64,000 bases of DNA, taken from Streptomyces sp. BA2. GTDB taxonomy: Bacteria > Actinomycetota > Actinomycetes > Streptomycetales > Streptomycetaceae. This document shows, in pieces, positions 1-8,145 of this stretch (the first letter of the stretch is position 1; each line of letters starts with the position of its first letter). The notes beneath the pieces are model-generated. The model was not told the DNA's origin, did no database searches, and worked only from the letters and a program-made list of their open reading frames with translations. A program made the translations under genes and the position numbers. Where the stretch lies: NCBI RefSeq assembly GCF_009769735.1, contig NZ_WSRO01000002.1:2294001-2358000 (forward strand), in the 5' to 3' direction.

Positions 1-695
1 CCGGTGCCCGTGCCGCCACCGGCACCCACCAGGACCGTCTCGCCCGCCGTCTCCTTCTCCAGGACCTCGTCCAGGGAGAGCATGCCGAGCCGCTTGCGCT
101 CCCGCAGACCCAGTGCGTAGGAGAGCAGGAAGACGGCCACGAGGCCCATCGCGAGCGCCGGGATCATCGGCACGAAGATGTCGGCCGCGTCGACCTTGAG
201 CGCGGCCGCGGCGCGGGCCGTGGGGCCGCCCCAGGGAAGGGTGTTCATGACGCCGTTGGCGGTGGCCGCGACGCCCGTCATGACGACGAGGCTCATCTTG
301 AGGCGTTTGTAGAGCGGATACATCGCCGAGACCGTGATCATGAAGGTCGTCGAGCCGTCGCCGTCGAGCGAGACGATCGCGGCGAGCAGCGCGGTGCCGA
401 CCACGATGCGCACCGGGTCCGCCTTGCAGAAGCGCAGGATGCCCCGGACGATCGGGTCGAAGAGGCCGACGTCGATCATGACGCCGAAGTACACGATGGC
501 GAACATGAGCATGGCCGCCGTGGGCGCCAGATTCCCGACGCCTTCGAGGACGTAGTCCCCGAGATGGGCTCCCTTTCCTACGAACACGCAGAAGAGCGCG
601 GGGATCAGCACCAGTGCCGCGATCGGCGACATCTTCTTCATCATGATCAGCACCAGGAAGGTGGCGATCATGACGAATCCGAGGATTGTCAGCAT
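1..695 (-). CDS. CitMHS-family citrate/proton symporter (3' end off window)
   Basis: The protein starts MLTILGFVMIATF and is almost entirely hydrophobic helices. Its composition and segments such as SLDGDGSTTFMITVSAMYP and NGVMNTLPWGGPTARA match the CitMHS family, which imports metal-citrate complexes with protons at the cytoplasmic membrane. About 231 residues are present; the family is usually about 430-450 residues, so roughly half lies beyond the left edge. The start is the ATG at 693-695. The next gene leftward is unknown, and the upstream neighbour on the same strand ends at 817, so the gene probably has its own promoter in the 120-base gap. The substrate, citrate or another tricarboxylate, is inferred from the family. 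Confidence 0.85.
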   Translation of the reverse strand, partial: MLTILGFVMIATFLVLIMMKKMSPIAALVLIPALFCVFVGKGAHLGDYVLEGVGNLAPTAAMLMFAIVYFGVMIDVGLFDPIVRGILRFCKADPVRIVVGTALLAAIVSLDGDGSTTFMITVSAMYPLYKRLKMSLVVMTGVAATANGVMNTLPWGGPTARAAAALKVDAADIFVPMIPALAMGLVAVFLLSYALGLRERKRLGMLSLDEVLEKETAGETVLVGAGGGTGT

Positions 696-816
696 GGGGG
701 CTACCTAACGTTCACCATCGAACTCCCACCAGGTCTGGCGGTCCGGTTGACGTTAGGACCCGTTCTCAAGCGTTAACAAGATGTTGACGTGTGAGCAATA
801 AGCGCAAAACTCCTGG

Positions 817-3075
817 TCAACGAGTTGCCGGCAGCAGAGGCAGCACGGACACCGGGAAGCCGTTGAGTACGGACGTCCCGGAGAGCGGGTCGAGGAGAGA
901 GCCGTCCAGGAGCTGGTTCACATTGGCCCCGGGGTTCTCGGCGGCGACGGTCAGACGGGTGCCGGGGCGGTCGTGGCCCCAGCCGTGCGGCAGGCTGACC
1001 ACGCCGGGGCGCACGGCGTCGGTCACCTCGACGGGGACGGCGATCCGGCCGCCGGCGGCCTCCACGCGCGCGTGGCCGCCGTTGTCGAGGCCGATGCGGG
1101 CCGCGTCCTCGGGGTGGACGTGCAGGGTGCAGCGGTTGGAGCCGCCGGTGAGGGTGCGGACGTTGTGCATCCAGCTGTTGTTGGAGCGCAGATGACGGCG
1201 TCCTACGAGGACGAGCTCGTCCGGGGCGGCGCGCAGCGCGTTCGTCAGGCGGGGCAGGTCGTCCGCGATCGGCCCCGGGAGGAGTTCCACGCGTCCGCTG
1301 CGGGTCCTGAGGACCTGCGGGAGGCGGGACTCCAGCGGTCCGAGGTCGATGCCGTGGGGGTGCGCGATGAGCCGGTCGAGGGTGAGCCCGTCCTCGCGTG
1401 CGCCGAATCCGTCGCCGTAGGGGCCGAGGCGCAGCATCAGGTCGAGCCGCCGCTCGGGGCCGCTGTCGCCGGTGAGGAGAGCGGCCAGTTCCTTGGGGTC
1501 GCGGCCGTACGCGGGCGAGTGCGGCTCGGTGACGGCCTTGCCGAGGGTCTTGTCGATGACCATGGCGTCGACGGCCGCAGGATCGGCGCCGTGCATCCCG
1601 CTCGCAGCCAGGACGAGACGCGCGAGGATCTCCGTCTCGGCGATCCTGCCGCCCGCCAGGGGCAGTGCGGCACGGGTGTAGCGGACCTGGTTGTGCACGG
1701 CGAACCCGTTGAAGGCGAAGTCGAAGTGCGCGCTCTGGGAGGGCGGGGGCGGCGGCAGGACCACGTGGGCGTGGCAGGAGGTCTCGTTCAGATACGGGTC
1801 GACGCTGACCATGAAGTCCAGTGAGGCCAGGGCCTTGTCGAGGCGGTCGCCGTCGGGCGCCGAGAGGACCGGGTTGGCCGCGACGGCGACGACCGCGCGG
1901 ATCGCGCCGTCGCCGGGGGTGTCGATCTCCTCGGCGAGCGCGGCGATCGGCAGTTCGCCCTTGGCCTCAGGGTGCCCGCTGACGCGGCTGTGCCAGCGGC
2001 CGAGCGCGAATCCCTTGCCGGGGCCTGCCGGGCGGGGCGCGCGGTCGGTGGCCGAGAGGGGGAACAGGGCGCCGCCGGGCCGGTCGAGGTTGCCGGTCAG
2101 GACGTTCAGGACGTCGACCAGCCAGTTGGTGAGCGTGCCGTAGACGACGGTGCTCGCGCCCACGCGGGCGTAGACGGCGGCGGTGGGCGCGGCGGCCAGG
2201 TCGCGGGCGAGGGCGCGGATGGTGTCGGCGGGCACGTCGCAGGCGGCGGAGACGGCGTCGGGGGTGAAGTGGCGTACGGCATCGCGCACGTCATCGACGC
2301 CCTCCACCTGGTCCTCAAGGGCGCCGATGCCGGTGAGCTTCTCCTCGAAGAGGACCTGGGCCATGGCCGCGAGCAGCAGCGCGTCCGTGCCGGGCCGGAT
2401 CGCGAGGTGCTGGTCGGCGAGCTTCGCGGTACGGGTGCGGCGCGGGTCGACGACGGTGAGCGTGCCGCCCCGCGCGCGCAGCGCCTTCAGCTTGCCCGGG
2501 AAGTCTGGGGCGGTGCACAGGCTCCCGTTCGAGTCCAGGGGGTTGGCGCCGAGCAGGAGCAGATGGTCGGTGCGGTCCAGGTCGGGCACCGGGATCGCGA
2601 ACGCGTCGCCGAAGAGGAGCCCGCTGGACACGTGCTTGGGCATCTGGTCGACGGTGCTCGCGGAGAAGATGTTGCGGGTGCCGAGCGAGCTCAGCAGGAC
2701 GGATGGGTAGAGACCGCCCGCCATGGTGTGCACGTTCGGGTTGCCGAGCACGACGCCGATCGCCTGCGGACCGCAGCGCTCGATCAAGGGGCGAAGCCCT
2801 GCGGCGACGGCGTCGAACGCCTCGTCCCAGCTTGCCTCTTGGAGTACGCCGTCCTTGCGTACGAGGGGGCCCTTCAGGCGGTCGGGGTCGGAGTCGGCCT
2901 CTCCGAAGGAGGCGCCTTTGGGGCAGATGAAGCCGTGGCTGAACACATCGTCCCGGTCCCCGCGCACACCGGTCACGCGCGCGCCTTCGGCGCCGTCAGG
3001 GGGTCCTTCGATGGTGAGCGTGAGCCCGCAGGTGGCTTCGCAGAGGGGGCAGATACGCAGGGCGGTGCTGGGCAT
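817..3075 (-). CDS. Molybdopterin (bis-MGD) oxidoreductase with N-terminal [4Fe-4S] domain
   Basis: This 752-residue protein has an N-terminal CPLCEATC cluster motif and a fourth cysteine in GFICPKG, the [4Fe-4S] site of the formate dehydrogenase/nitrate reductase superfamily. Cofactor-binding stretches such as LLLGANPLDSNG, GGTLTVVDPRRT and a C-terminal dinucleotide-binding domain (LRSNNSWMHN, GVVSLPHGWGHD) follow in order. There is no Tat signal, so it is cytoplasmic. I chose the ATG at 3075 because a GGAGGG ribosome site precedes it and because the 16 residues encoded upstream look like noise. A TetR gene lies upstream on the same strand, and a perfect palindrome at 3121-3136 sits in the promoter, so repression by that regulator is likely. 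The substrate cannot be read from sequence. Confidence 0.88.
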   Translation of the reverse strand: MPSTALRICPLCEATCGLTLTIEGPPDGAEGARVTGVRGDRDDVFSHGFICPKGASFGEADSDPDRLKGPLVRKDGVLQEASWDEAFDAVAAGLRPLIERCGPQAIGVVLGNPNVHTMAGGLYPSVLLSSLGTRNIFSASTVDQMPKHVSSGLLFGDAFAIPVPDLDRTDHLLLLGANPLDSNGSLCTAPDFPGKLKALRARGGTLTVVDPRRTRTAKLADQHLAIRPGTDALLLAAMAQVLFEEKLTGIGALEDQVEGVDDVRDAVRHFTPDAVSAACDVPADTIRALARDLAAAPTAAVYARVGASTVVYGTLTNWLVDVLNVLTGNLDRPGGALFPLSATDRAPRPAGPGKGFALGRWHSRVSGHPEAKGELPIAALAEEIDTPGDGAIRAVVAVAANPVLSAPDGDRLDKALASLDFMVSVDPYLNETSCHAHVVLPPPPPSQSAHFDFAFNGFAVHNQVRYTRAALPLAGGRIAETEILARLVLAASGMHGADPAAVDAMVIDKTLGKAVTEPHSPAYGRDPKELAALLTGDSGPERRLDLMLRLGPYGDGFGAREDGLTLDRLIAHPHGIDLGPLESRLPQVLRTRSGRVELLPGPIADDLPRLTNALRAAPDELVLVGRRHLRSNNSWMHNVRTLTGGSNRCTLHVHPEDAARIGLDNGGHARVEAAGGRIAVPVEVTDAVRPGVVSLPHGWGHDRPGTRLTVAAENPGANVNQLLDGSLLDPLSGTSVLNGFPVSVLPLLPATR

Positions 3076-3120
3076 GGAGGACCCTCCAGAGCGGCGGCTA
3101 CGGCGCACGTGCGCTCTCAC

Positions 3121-3136
3121 CATACCGACCGGTATG
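3121..3136. promoter_or_regulatory. Palindromic operator, probable TetR site
   Basis: CATACCG-AC-CGGTATG is a perfect inverted repeat with 7-base arms, lying 46 bases upstream of the oxidoreductase start and 72 bases downstream of the TetR stop. The arm length and short centre fit TetR-family operators. Binding by the neighbouring regulator is inferred from position. Confidence 0.6.
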
Positions 3137-3207
3137 CATGGCGTCAGGACCCGCGAGGGGTGAGGTCGCGAATCCGCCGGCCCTCCTCGCGAATCCGCGA
3201 GCCCGGT

Positions 3208-3840
3208 TCAGTCCAGCGAGCCCGCGAAGTAGGAGTGCAGCAGGGTCCGCGTCTCCTCGATCAGGTCAGGGTCGCCCGACGGGTGCGCGCGGAAGGCGAG
3301 TTGGAGGACGGCGTCCACCGCTTCGACGCCGACGAGCACCGTGCGGCGCAGCTTCTTGTCGAGCGGCCGGTCGATGTGGGCGGCGAGCAGTCCCGCAACT
3401 CGTTCGGCGACATCCGAGTTGGCGTCCGGCATCGCGCCGGGGGCCGATGGAATGCCGAAGTCGACGAGGCCGAAGCCGGGGACGCTGCGTTTCATGGCGA
3501 GGTACTCGTCGAAGGCCGCGTCGACGGCGCCGCGCCAGTCGCCGCGCTCCACGCCGGCCATGCGCGCCGCCACGCGCTCTCCGTACGCGTCGAGATTGCG
3601 GTGGGCCAGGGCGTCGGCCATGGCCCGCTTGTTGCCGAAGAAGCGGTAGACCGAGCCGATCGGGACGCCCGCGCGGGCGGCGACGGCGCGAGTGCTCAGA
3701 TCTTCGTAGCCGACCTCGTCCAGGAGGCCGGCGCAGGCGTCGAGGATGCGGGTCAGACGCTCGGCACTGCGCTCCTGCACGGGCACGCGGCGCAGGGTTC
3801 TCGGGGGTGGCGGCGGCTTGCGCTGATCACGGCGGGGCAT
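3208..3840 (-). CDS. TetR-family transcriptional regulator
   Basis: The protein has 210 residues. After a basic, proline-rich N-terminus comes a typical TetR helix-turn-helix: ERLTRILDACAGLLDEVGYE, then STRAVAARAGVPIGSVYRFFGNK at about residues 47-70. The C-terminal ligand domain is helical and unassigned. The gene is upstream of, and on the same strand as, the molybdopterin oxidoreductase, and the operator-like palindrome at 3121-3136 lies between them. It is divergent from hmgA across a 99-base gap, so it could also touch that promoter. The ATG at 3840 gives a family-typical length. The ligand is unknown. Confidence 0.85.
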   Translation of the reverse strand: MPRRDQRKPPPPPRTLRRVPVQERSAERLTRILDACAGLLDEVGYEDLSTRAVAARAGVPIGSVYRFFGNKRAMADALAHRNLDAYGERVAARMAGVERGDWRGAVDAAFDEYLAMKRSVPGFGLVDFGIPSAPGAMPDANSDVAERVAGLLAAHIDRPLDKKLRRTVLVGVEAVDAVLQLAFRAHPSGDPDLIEETRTLLHSYFAGSLD

Positions 3841-3899
3841 CCCCGGGAGAGTAGAGCATCGTTCACATCCATGGGTCCCCCTTGCGGAAGGAAAACCTG

Positions 3900-3923
3900 A
3901 ATCCTACGGTGTCCCATAGGAAT
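3900..3923. promoter_or_regulatory. Imperfect inverted repeat upstream of hmgA
   Basis: TCCTA at 3902-3906 and TAGGA at 3917-3921 form a short dyad 20-40 bases before the hmgA start, with outer bases nearly matching. It could be an operator for the divergent TetR or for the downstream GntR regulator. The arms are short, so this is tentative. Confidence 0.3.
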
Positions 3924-3939
3924 CGTTGACGAGGGAGCG

Positions 3940-5289
3940 ATGATGAGCCGGGAACACACCAGCGACGCCGGACGTGCGGACGCGAACGACCCGCGCAAGA
4001 CGGCCGAGGCACTGACGTACCTCTCCGGCTTCGGCAACGAACACAGCTCCGAAGCGATGCCCGGCGCCCTTCCGCACGGCCGCAACTCACCCCAGCGCGC
4101 ACCCCTCGGCCTGTACGCGGAGCAGCTGAGCGGCACCGCCTTCACCGAGCCCCGCGCGCACAACCGCCGCTCGTGGCTCTACCGCATCCGCCCCTCGGCC
4201 GCGCACCCGGCGTTCACCCGCGTCGACAACGGCGCTCTGCGGACCGCGCCCTTCACCGAGACGCCCGACCCCAACCGGCTGCGCTGGAACCCGCTCCCGG
4301 TGCCCGCGCCCGGCACGGACTTCCTCGCGGGCCTGTGGACGCTGGGCGGCAATGGCGACGCCACCCAGCGCACCGGCATGGCCGTGCACCTCTACCACGC
4401 CAACTCCTCCATGACGGACAGGGTGTTCAGCGACTCGGACGGCGAACTCCTCGTCGTGCCCGAGCAGGGCGGCCTGCTCCTTCGCACCGAGTTCGGCCTG
4501 CTGCGCGCCGAGCCGGGCGAGGTCGCGCTGATCCCGCGCGGGGTGCGCTTCCGCGTGGAGCTCCTGGACGACACCGCCCGCGGGTACGTGTGCGAGAACT
4601 ACGGGGCGGCCTTCCAGCTCCCCGACCTGGGTCCGATCGGCGCGAACGGCCTTGCCAACGCACGGGACTTCAGGGCTCCCGTCGCGGCGTACGAGGACGA
4701 CGACCGCCCGGTGGACGTGGTGAACAAGTTCTGCGGGAACCTGTGGCAGGCGACCTACGACCACTCGCCCCTCGACGTCGTCGCCTGGCACGGCAACCAC
4801 GTTCCGTACGTGTACGACCTGCGCCGCTTCAACGTCATCGGCACCATCAGCTACGACCATCCGGACCCGTCGATCTTCACGGTCCTCACCTCGCCGTCCG
4901 ATACGCCGGGCCTCGCGGGCGTCGACTTCGTGGTCTTCGCGCCGCGCTGGCTGGTCGGCGAGGACACCTTCCGGCCGCCGTACTTCCACCGGAACGTGAT
5001 GAGCGAGTACATGGGCCTGATCGAGGGCGCGTACGACGCGAAGGCGGAGGGCTTCGTGCCCGGCGGCGGCTCGCTGCACAACATGATGTCGGCGCACGGA
5101 CCCGACCGCGACACCTTCGAGAAGGCGTCGGCCGCCGAGCTGAAGCCGCAGAAGATCGACGACGGGCTTGCCTTCATGTTCGAGACCCGCTGGCCGGTGA
5201 CGGCGACCGAACAAGCAGCTCAGGCCGCCCATCTGCAGCGCGGATACGACGATGTGTGGGAGGGTCTGGAGCGCCATTTTCGAAACTGA
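3940..5289 (+). CDS. hmgA: Homogentisate 1,2-dioxygenase
   Basis: The product opens the aromatic ring of homogentisate to maleylacetoacetate in tyrosine and phenylalanine catabolism, using Fe(II) and O2 in the cytosol. The 449-residue length is normal for the family. Recognisable blocks are [13 protein letters not shown] near the N-terminus, [13 protein letters not shown], the conserved [20 protein letters not shown], and the iron-site region [16 protein letters not shown] with [12 protein letters not shown]. Two ATG codons are adjacent at 3940 and 3943. The GAGGGAG ribosome site ending at 3937 is better spaced for 3943. A GntR regulator begins 22 bases downstream, so the two are probably co-transcribed. 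Confidence 0.97.
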   Translation: MMSREHTSDAGRADANDPRKTAEALTYLSGFGNEHSSEAMPGALPHGRNSPQRAPLGLYAEQLSGTAFTEPRAHNRRSWLYRIRPSAAHPAFTRVDNGALRTAPFTETPDPNRLRWNPLPVPAPGTDFLAGLWTLGGNGDATQRTGMAVHLYHANSSMTDRVFSDSDGELLVVPEQGGLLLRTEFGLLRAEPGEVALIPRGVRFRVELLDDTARGYVCENYGAAFQLPDLGPIGANGLANARDFRAPVAAYEDDDRPVDVVNKFCGNLWQATYDHSPLDVVAWHGNHVPYVYDLRRFNVIGTISYDHPDPSIFTVLTSPSDTPGLAGVDFVVFAPRWLVGEDTFRPPYFHRNVMSEYMGLIEGAYDAKAEGFVPGGGSLHNMMSAHGPDRDTFEKASAAELKPQKIDDGLAFMFETRWPVTATEQAAQAAHLQRGYDDVWEGLERHFRN

Positions 5290-5311
5290 TGCGGACTGAT
5301 TCGGAGAGACC

Positions 5312-6061
5312 GTGACCGCTTTCGCCCCGGACTCGATCGTCCTGAATCGCAAACTGCCGCTCTGGTATCAGGTGTCGCAGTCCCTGCGCGCCTCGATACT
5401 CGGCCGCACGCCCGACGCCCCGCTCCGGCTGCCCACCGAGGAGCAGCTCGCGGGGCACTACGGCGTGAGTGTCCTGACCATGCGCCAGGCGCTCAAGGAG
5501 CTCGAGGACGAGGGTCTGATCACCCGCCACCGGCGGCGCGGCACGTTCATCGAGCCCAGCGCCCAGCGCGGCTCACCGGTCCGGCTGCTCGGCTCGGTCG
5601 ACGCGATCGTGGCCCAGCAGTCGGGCATGAGCACCCGGCTGCTCGCACACGGCACGGCTCCGGTCTCCGCCGAACTCGTCGAGCACTTCCCGGATCTGGC
5701 CGAGGTGGCGACGTACCACCGGCTGCGCAGCGACGAGAAGACGGGCGAACCGACCAATCACGCCCATAACTTCATCCGCCCCGAGCTCGCGGAGCGTATC
5801 GACCTCGACGACCTGACGCGCTGGCCCATGACGAAGGTCCTGCGCGATGTGGTGGGCGTCCGCATCAGCCGCATCACGGACACCGTCGAGGCCACGCTCG
5901 CCGACCCGGAGACGGCCCGTCTCCTCGAAGTGCCGCTGCTCAGCCCGATCCTGCACTACACGGGCATCACGTACGACGAGGACGGGCGCGCCCTGGACGT
6001 GGCGCGCATCCACTACCGCGGCGACCGCTTCTCCTTCACGGTCACCCTCGACGCGACGTAA
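5312..6061 (+). CDS. GntR-family regulator with UTRA domain
   Basis: This 249-residue protein starts at a GTG preceded by GGAGAG. Residues about 10-75 form a winged helix-turn-helix of GntR type (LPTEEQLAGHYGVSVLTMRQ followed by LEDEGLITRHRRRGTFI). The C-terminal half has the UTRA ligand fold of the HutC/FarR group (LDVARIHYRGDRFSFTV near the end). It directly follows hmgA with a 22-base gap, so an aromatic degradation intermediate is a reasonable but untested effector. It may repress its own operon. Confidence 0.88.
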   Translation: MTAFAPDSIVLNRKLPLWYQVSQSLRASILGRTPDAPLRLPTEEQLAGHYGVSVLTMRQALKELEDEGLITRHRRRGTFIEPSAQRGSPVRLLGSVDAIVAQQSGMSTRLLAHGTAPVSAELVEHFPDLAEVATYHRLRSDEKTGEPTNHAHNFIRPELAERIDLDDLTRWPMTKVLRDVVGVRISRITDTVEATLADPETARLLEVPLLSPILHYTGITYDEDGRALDVARIHYRGDRFSFTVTLDAT

Positions 6062-6076
6062 GGGTCTCCACGTACG

Positions 6077-7279
6077 ATGCCGGGCGTGACGCACGACGAA
6101 GCGGCGCTGCTCGCCGACCTGATGCCGTGGTCCGTCGCACCGCTCCGGCCGGGCCGCGGGTGGCCGATGGACCCTGACGCCGCATCCCTCAGAGCCCGTT
6201 GGGCGGCGTTCGTGCGGGCGGACGCGGCGGAGCGTGAGCGGCTGCTCTCCCCCTCGCGCTCGCGCACCCTGCACACTGCGGTCGCCCAACTCCCGGGCCA
6301 CCAGGGCGCGACGGTCCCGCTGGCCGCCGAGTCGGGCCCCTGCCCCGAGCCGGTGCGCGTCCTGCACGGCCCCTTCGACGAGCAGTGGCTGATCCCGGAC
6401 CACCGGCTCATCGACGCCGCGCGCCCGGAGCTGTGGCGGGTCGCGGGCAAGGGGCAGCTGTTCCTCGTCGAGCAGGGCTACGTCACCGGTTCCACGGGGC
6501 CTGCGGTGCTCGCATCCGCAGTGCTGCCGGACGGCCGCTCCCCCGCCGGGCGGCCGGGGCGCATCCGGCCGCTGTTCCGCCGCCCCGGAGGCCTCGAACC
6601 CAATGTGGCGCCCGGCCTGCTGGCGTATCTCTCCGACGCGCTCGGCCAGGACGTCGACGACGCCGGGGACCTGCTGGCGTGGACGCTCGCCGTCGCGGAG
6701 GCGTCACCGTCCGGGTGCCGGGTGCCGCTGACGTCCGACGCCGGGCTCTGGGCGCAGGGTACGGAGTTGGGGCACCGCATCCTCGCACTCCAGGCGCGCG
6801 GTGACGGTGCGCGGCCGAAGCTCCCCGGTGGCCGGCGGCCCTACGTCCGTGCGCCGCTCCCCGCCCGCCCCGCGGAAATCTCGTACGACGCCGACGAGGA
6901 GGCCCTGTGCGTGGACGCGGGCCGCATCTCGCCGGTGCCGCGGGAGGCGTGGGACTTCGAGGTGAGCGGGGTGCGGATCCTTGAGCTGTGGTTCGAGCGG
7001 CGGATGGCGGCAGGTGAGGCGGGCTCCCTGGAGGCGATCCGCCCCGCGGAGTGGCCACAGGCCTGGACGTCCGAACTCCTTGAGCTGATCACGGTGCTCG
7101 CACTGCTGGCGGAACTCCACCCGCTGCAACGGGAGTTGGCCGCTGGGCTCGGCTCCCGCATCACGGCGGACACGCTGCGCCGGGCGGGCGTGCTTCCCGT
7201 ACCGGCCGCCGCGCGACGCCCCGCGTCCGTGCTCGACCACCATGAGGAAGGCCCCGGCGGCCAGTTCGCCCTCATCTGA
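6077..7279 (+). CDS. Type ISP restriction-modification specificity-like protein, without motor or methylase domains
   Basis: The protein has 400 residues. Blocks such as GPFDEQWLIPDHRLIDAARPELWRV, GGLEPNVAPGLL, ISPVPREAWDFEVSGVRILELWF and TSELLELITVLALLAEL resemble the C-terminal target-recognition region of Type ISP (LlaBIII-like) restriction-modification enzymes. No helicase or methyltransferase motif such as DPPY or NPPF is present, and no such gene lies nearby. Similar standalone proteins are, as I recall, widespread in Streptomyces and annotated by this partial similarity only. It starts at an ATG 16 bases after the GntR stop. A real role in restriction is doubtful. The family call is moderately sure and the function unknown. 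Confidence 0.6.
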   Translation: MPGVTHDEAALLADLMPWSVAPLRPGRGWPMDPDAASLRARWAAFVRADAAERERLLSPSRSRTLHTAVAQLPGHQGATVPLAAESGPCPEPVRVLHGPFDEQWLIPDHRLIDAARPELWRVAGKGQLFLVEQGYVTGSTGPAVLASAVLPDGRSPAGRPGRIRPLFRRPGGLEPNVAPGLLAYLSDALGQDVDDAGDLLAWTLAVAEASPSGCRVPLTSDAGLWAQGTELGHRILALQARGDGARPKLPGGRRPYVRAPLPARPAEISYDADEEALCVDAGRISPVPREAWDFEVSGVRILELWFERRMAAGEAGSLEAIRPAEWPQAWTSELLELITVLALLAELHPLQRELAAGLGSRITADTLRRAGVLPVPAAARRPASVLDHHEEGPGGQFALI

Positions 7280-7281
7280 GC

Positions 7282-7344
7282 CAACTGGCCGCTGAGTCGA
7301 CAGTCGACTGGCCGCTGAGCCCACTGGCCACTGGGTCGACCGGT
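7282..7344. repeat. Three imperfect direct repeats of an ACTGGCC-containing unit
   Basis: Between two convergent genes, a unit built on ACTGGCCGCTGAG occurs three times (7284, 7307 and 7323), each followed by a GTCGAC- or GAGCC-like tail. It begins two bases past the upstream stop codon. It may be slipped-strand duplication of the gene's 3' flank. No function is evident. Confidence 0.6.
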
Positions 7345-7371
7345 CTGTGCCGTCACCGATCTGGACGCCTC

Positions 7372-8082
7372 TCAGGCGAACGAGTCCAGGAGCCGGTTCA
7401 GCATCCTGTCGAAGAGTTCGTCGGGGTCACCGGGGGACGGGCCCTCCGTGAGTGCCGCCGCGAGCCGTGGATAGGCCCCGCCCGCGACCTGCCCGGCCAG
7501 ATACGCGAACCGCACCTGCTGCTCCTGCTCCTCCGACCACGGCAGTGACCGGGCGCGCTCCGCCATGGCGAACTCGTTGACGACGAACGTCATGACCGAG
7601 CCGTTGACCATCCCGATGAGTTCCATCTTGGTGCCGTAGGGCGCGTCGAGCCCCTCCAGGGCGCCGAGGCAGTGCTCCAGATAGCGCAGGGCGTTCGGGC
7701 TGAAGCCGTAGAGCGTGGACATGATCCGCGGCAGCCACGGGTGGCGTCGCACGATCCCGCGCGTCTGGCGGCCGAGCGCCAGCATCTCGGCGCGCCAGCC
7801 GCAGCCGGGCGGTCCCCCGGGCAGCTCGTACTCGCCGCTGACCGCGTCGACCATCAGCTCGTACAGGTCTTCCTTGCGCGGCACGTAGTTGTAGAGCGAC
7901 ATGGTGCCGCAGCCGAGCTCGGCCGCGACCCTGCGCATGGAGACCGCGTCGATGCCGTCCGCGTCGGCGATGCGGACGGCTGCCGCCGCGATGTCCGCCC
8001 TGCTGTACGCGGGCTTCGGGCCTCGGCCCGCACGCTCGGGGCGCGCCCAGATCACTTCCGGTTCGGCCGCTCGGCCCGCCAT
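7372..8082 (-). CDS. TetR-family regulator of the adjacent DrrAB-type exporter
   Basis: The 236-residue protein has an N-terminal helix-turn-helix (YSRADIAAAAVRIADADG, then SMRRVAAELGCGTMSLYNYVPRKEDL) and a C-terminal helical domain of the TetR_C group seen in regulators of drug exporters. The ATG at 8082 has GAGGTGAT five bases upstream. The gene is divergent from the ABC exporter, and two matching palindromes (8111-8127 and 8154-8170) occupy the shared region, so it very likely represses the exporter and itself. The inducing drug is unknown. Confidence 0.88.
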   Translation of the reverse strand: MAGRAAEPEVIWARPERAGRGPKPAYSRADIAAAAVRIADADGIDAVSMRRVAAELGCGTMSLYNYVPRKEDLYELMVDAVSGEYELPGGPPGCGWRAEMLALGRQTRGIVRRHPWLPRIMSTLYGFSPNALRYLEHCLGALEGLDAPYGTKMELIGMVNGSVMTFVVNEFAMAERARSLPWSEEQEQQVRFAYLAGQVAGGAYPRLAAALTEGPSPGDPDELFDRMLNRLLDSFA

Positions 8083-8110
8083 TGATCATCACCTCGCTCA
8101 CCATGTTAGT

Positions 8111-8127
8111 TACGTACAGCGTACGTA
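8111..8127. promoter_or_regulatory. Operator copy 1 of the TetR/exporter divergon
   Basis: TACGTAC-AGC-GTACGTA is a perfect 7-base inverted repeat in the 63-base gap between the divergent TetR gene and the ABC exporter ATPase. A second near-identical copy follows 27 bases later, which strongly suggests a dimeric repressor binding twice. Confidence 0.75.
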
Positions 8128-8145
8128 GTGAGGTACCGTGCGGAC

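Noticed and set aside
1972..3900. A 642-codon open frame on the plus strand opposite the oxidoreductase and TetR genes
   Set aside because: It is antisense to two well-supported genes and its product is an Arg/Gly/Val-rich shadow typical of GC-rich DNA, with no recognisable domain.
4087..5352. A 421-codon minus-strand frame opposite hmgA
   Set aside because: The plus strand encodes an unmistakable homogentisate dioxygenase; the opposite frame has shadow composition only.
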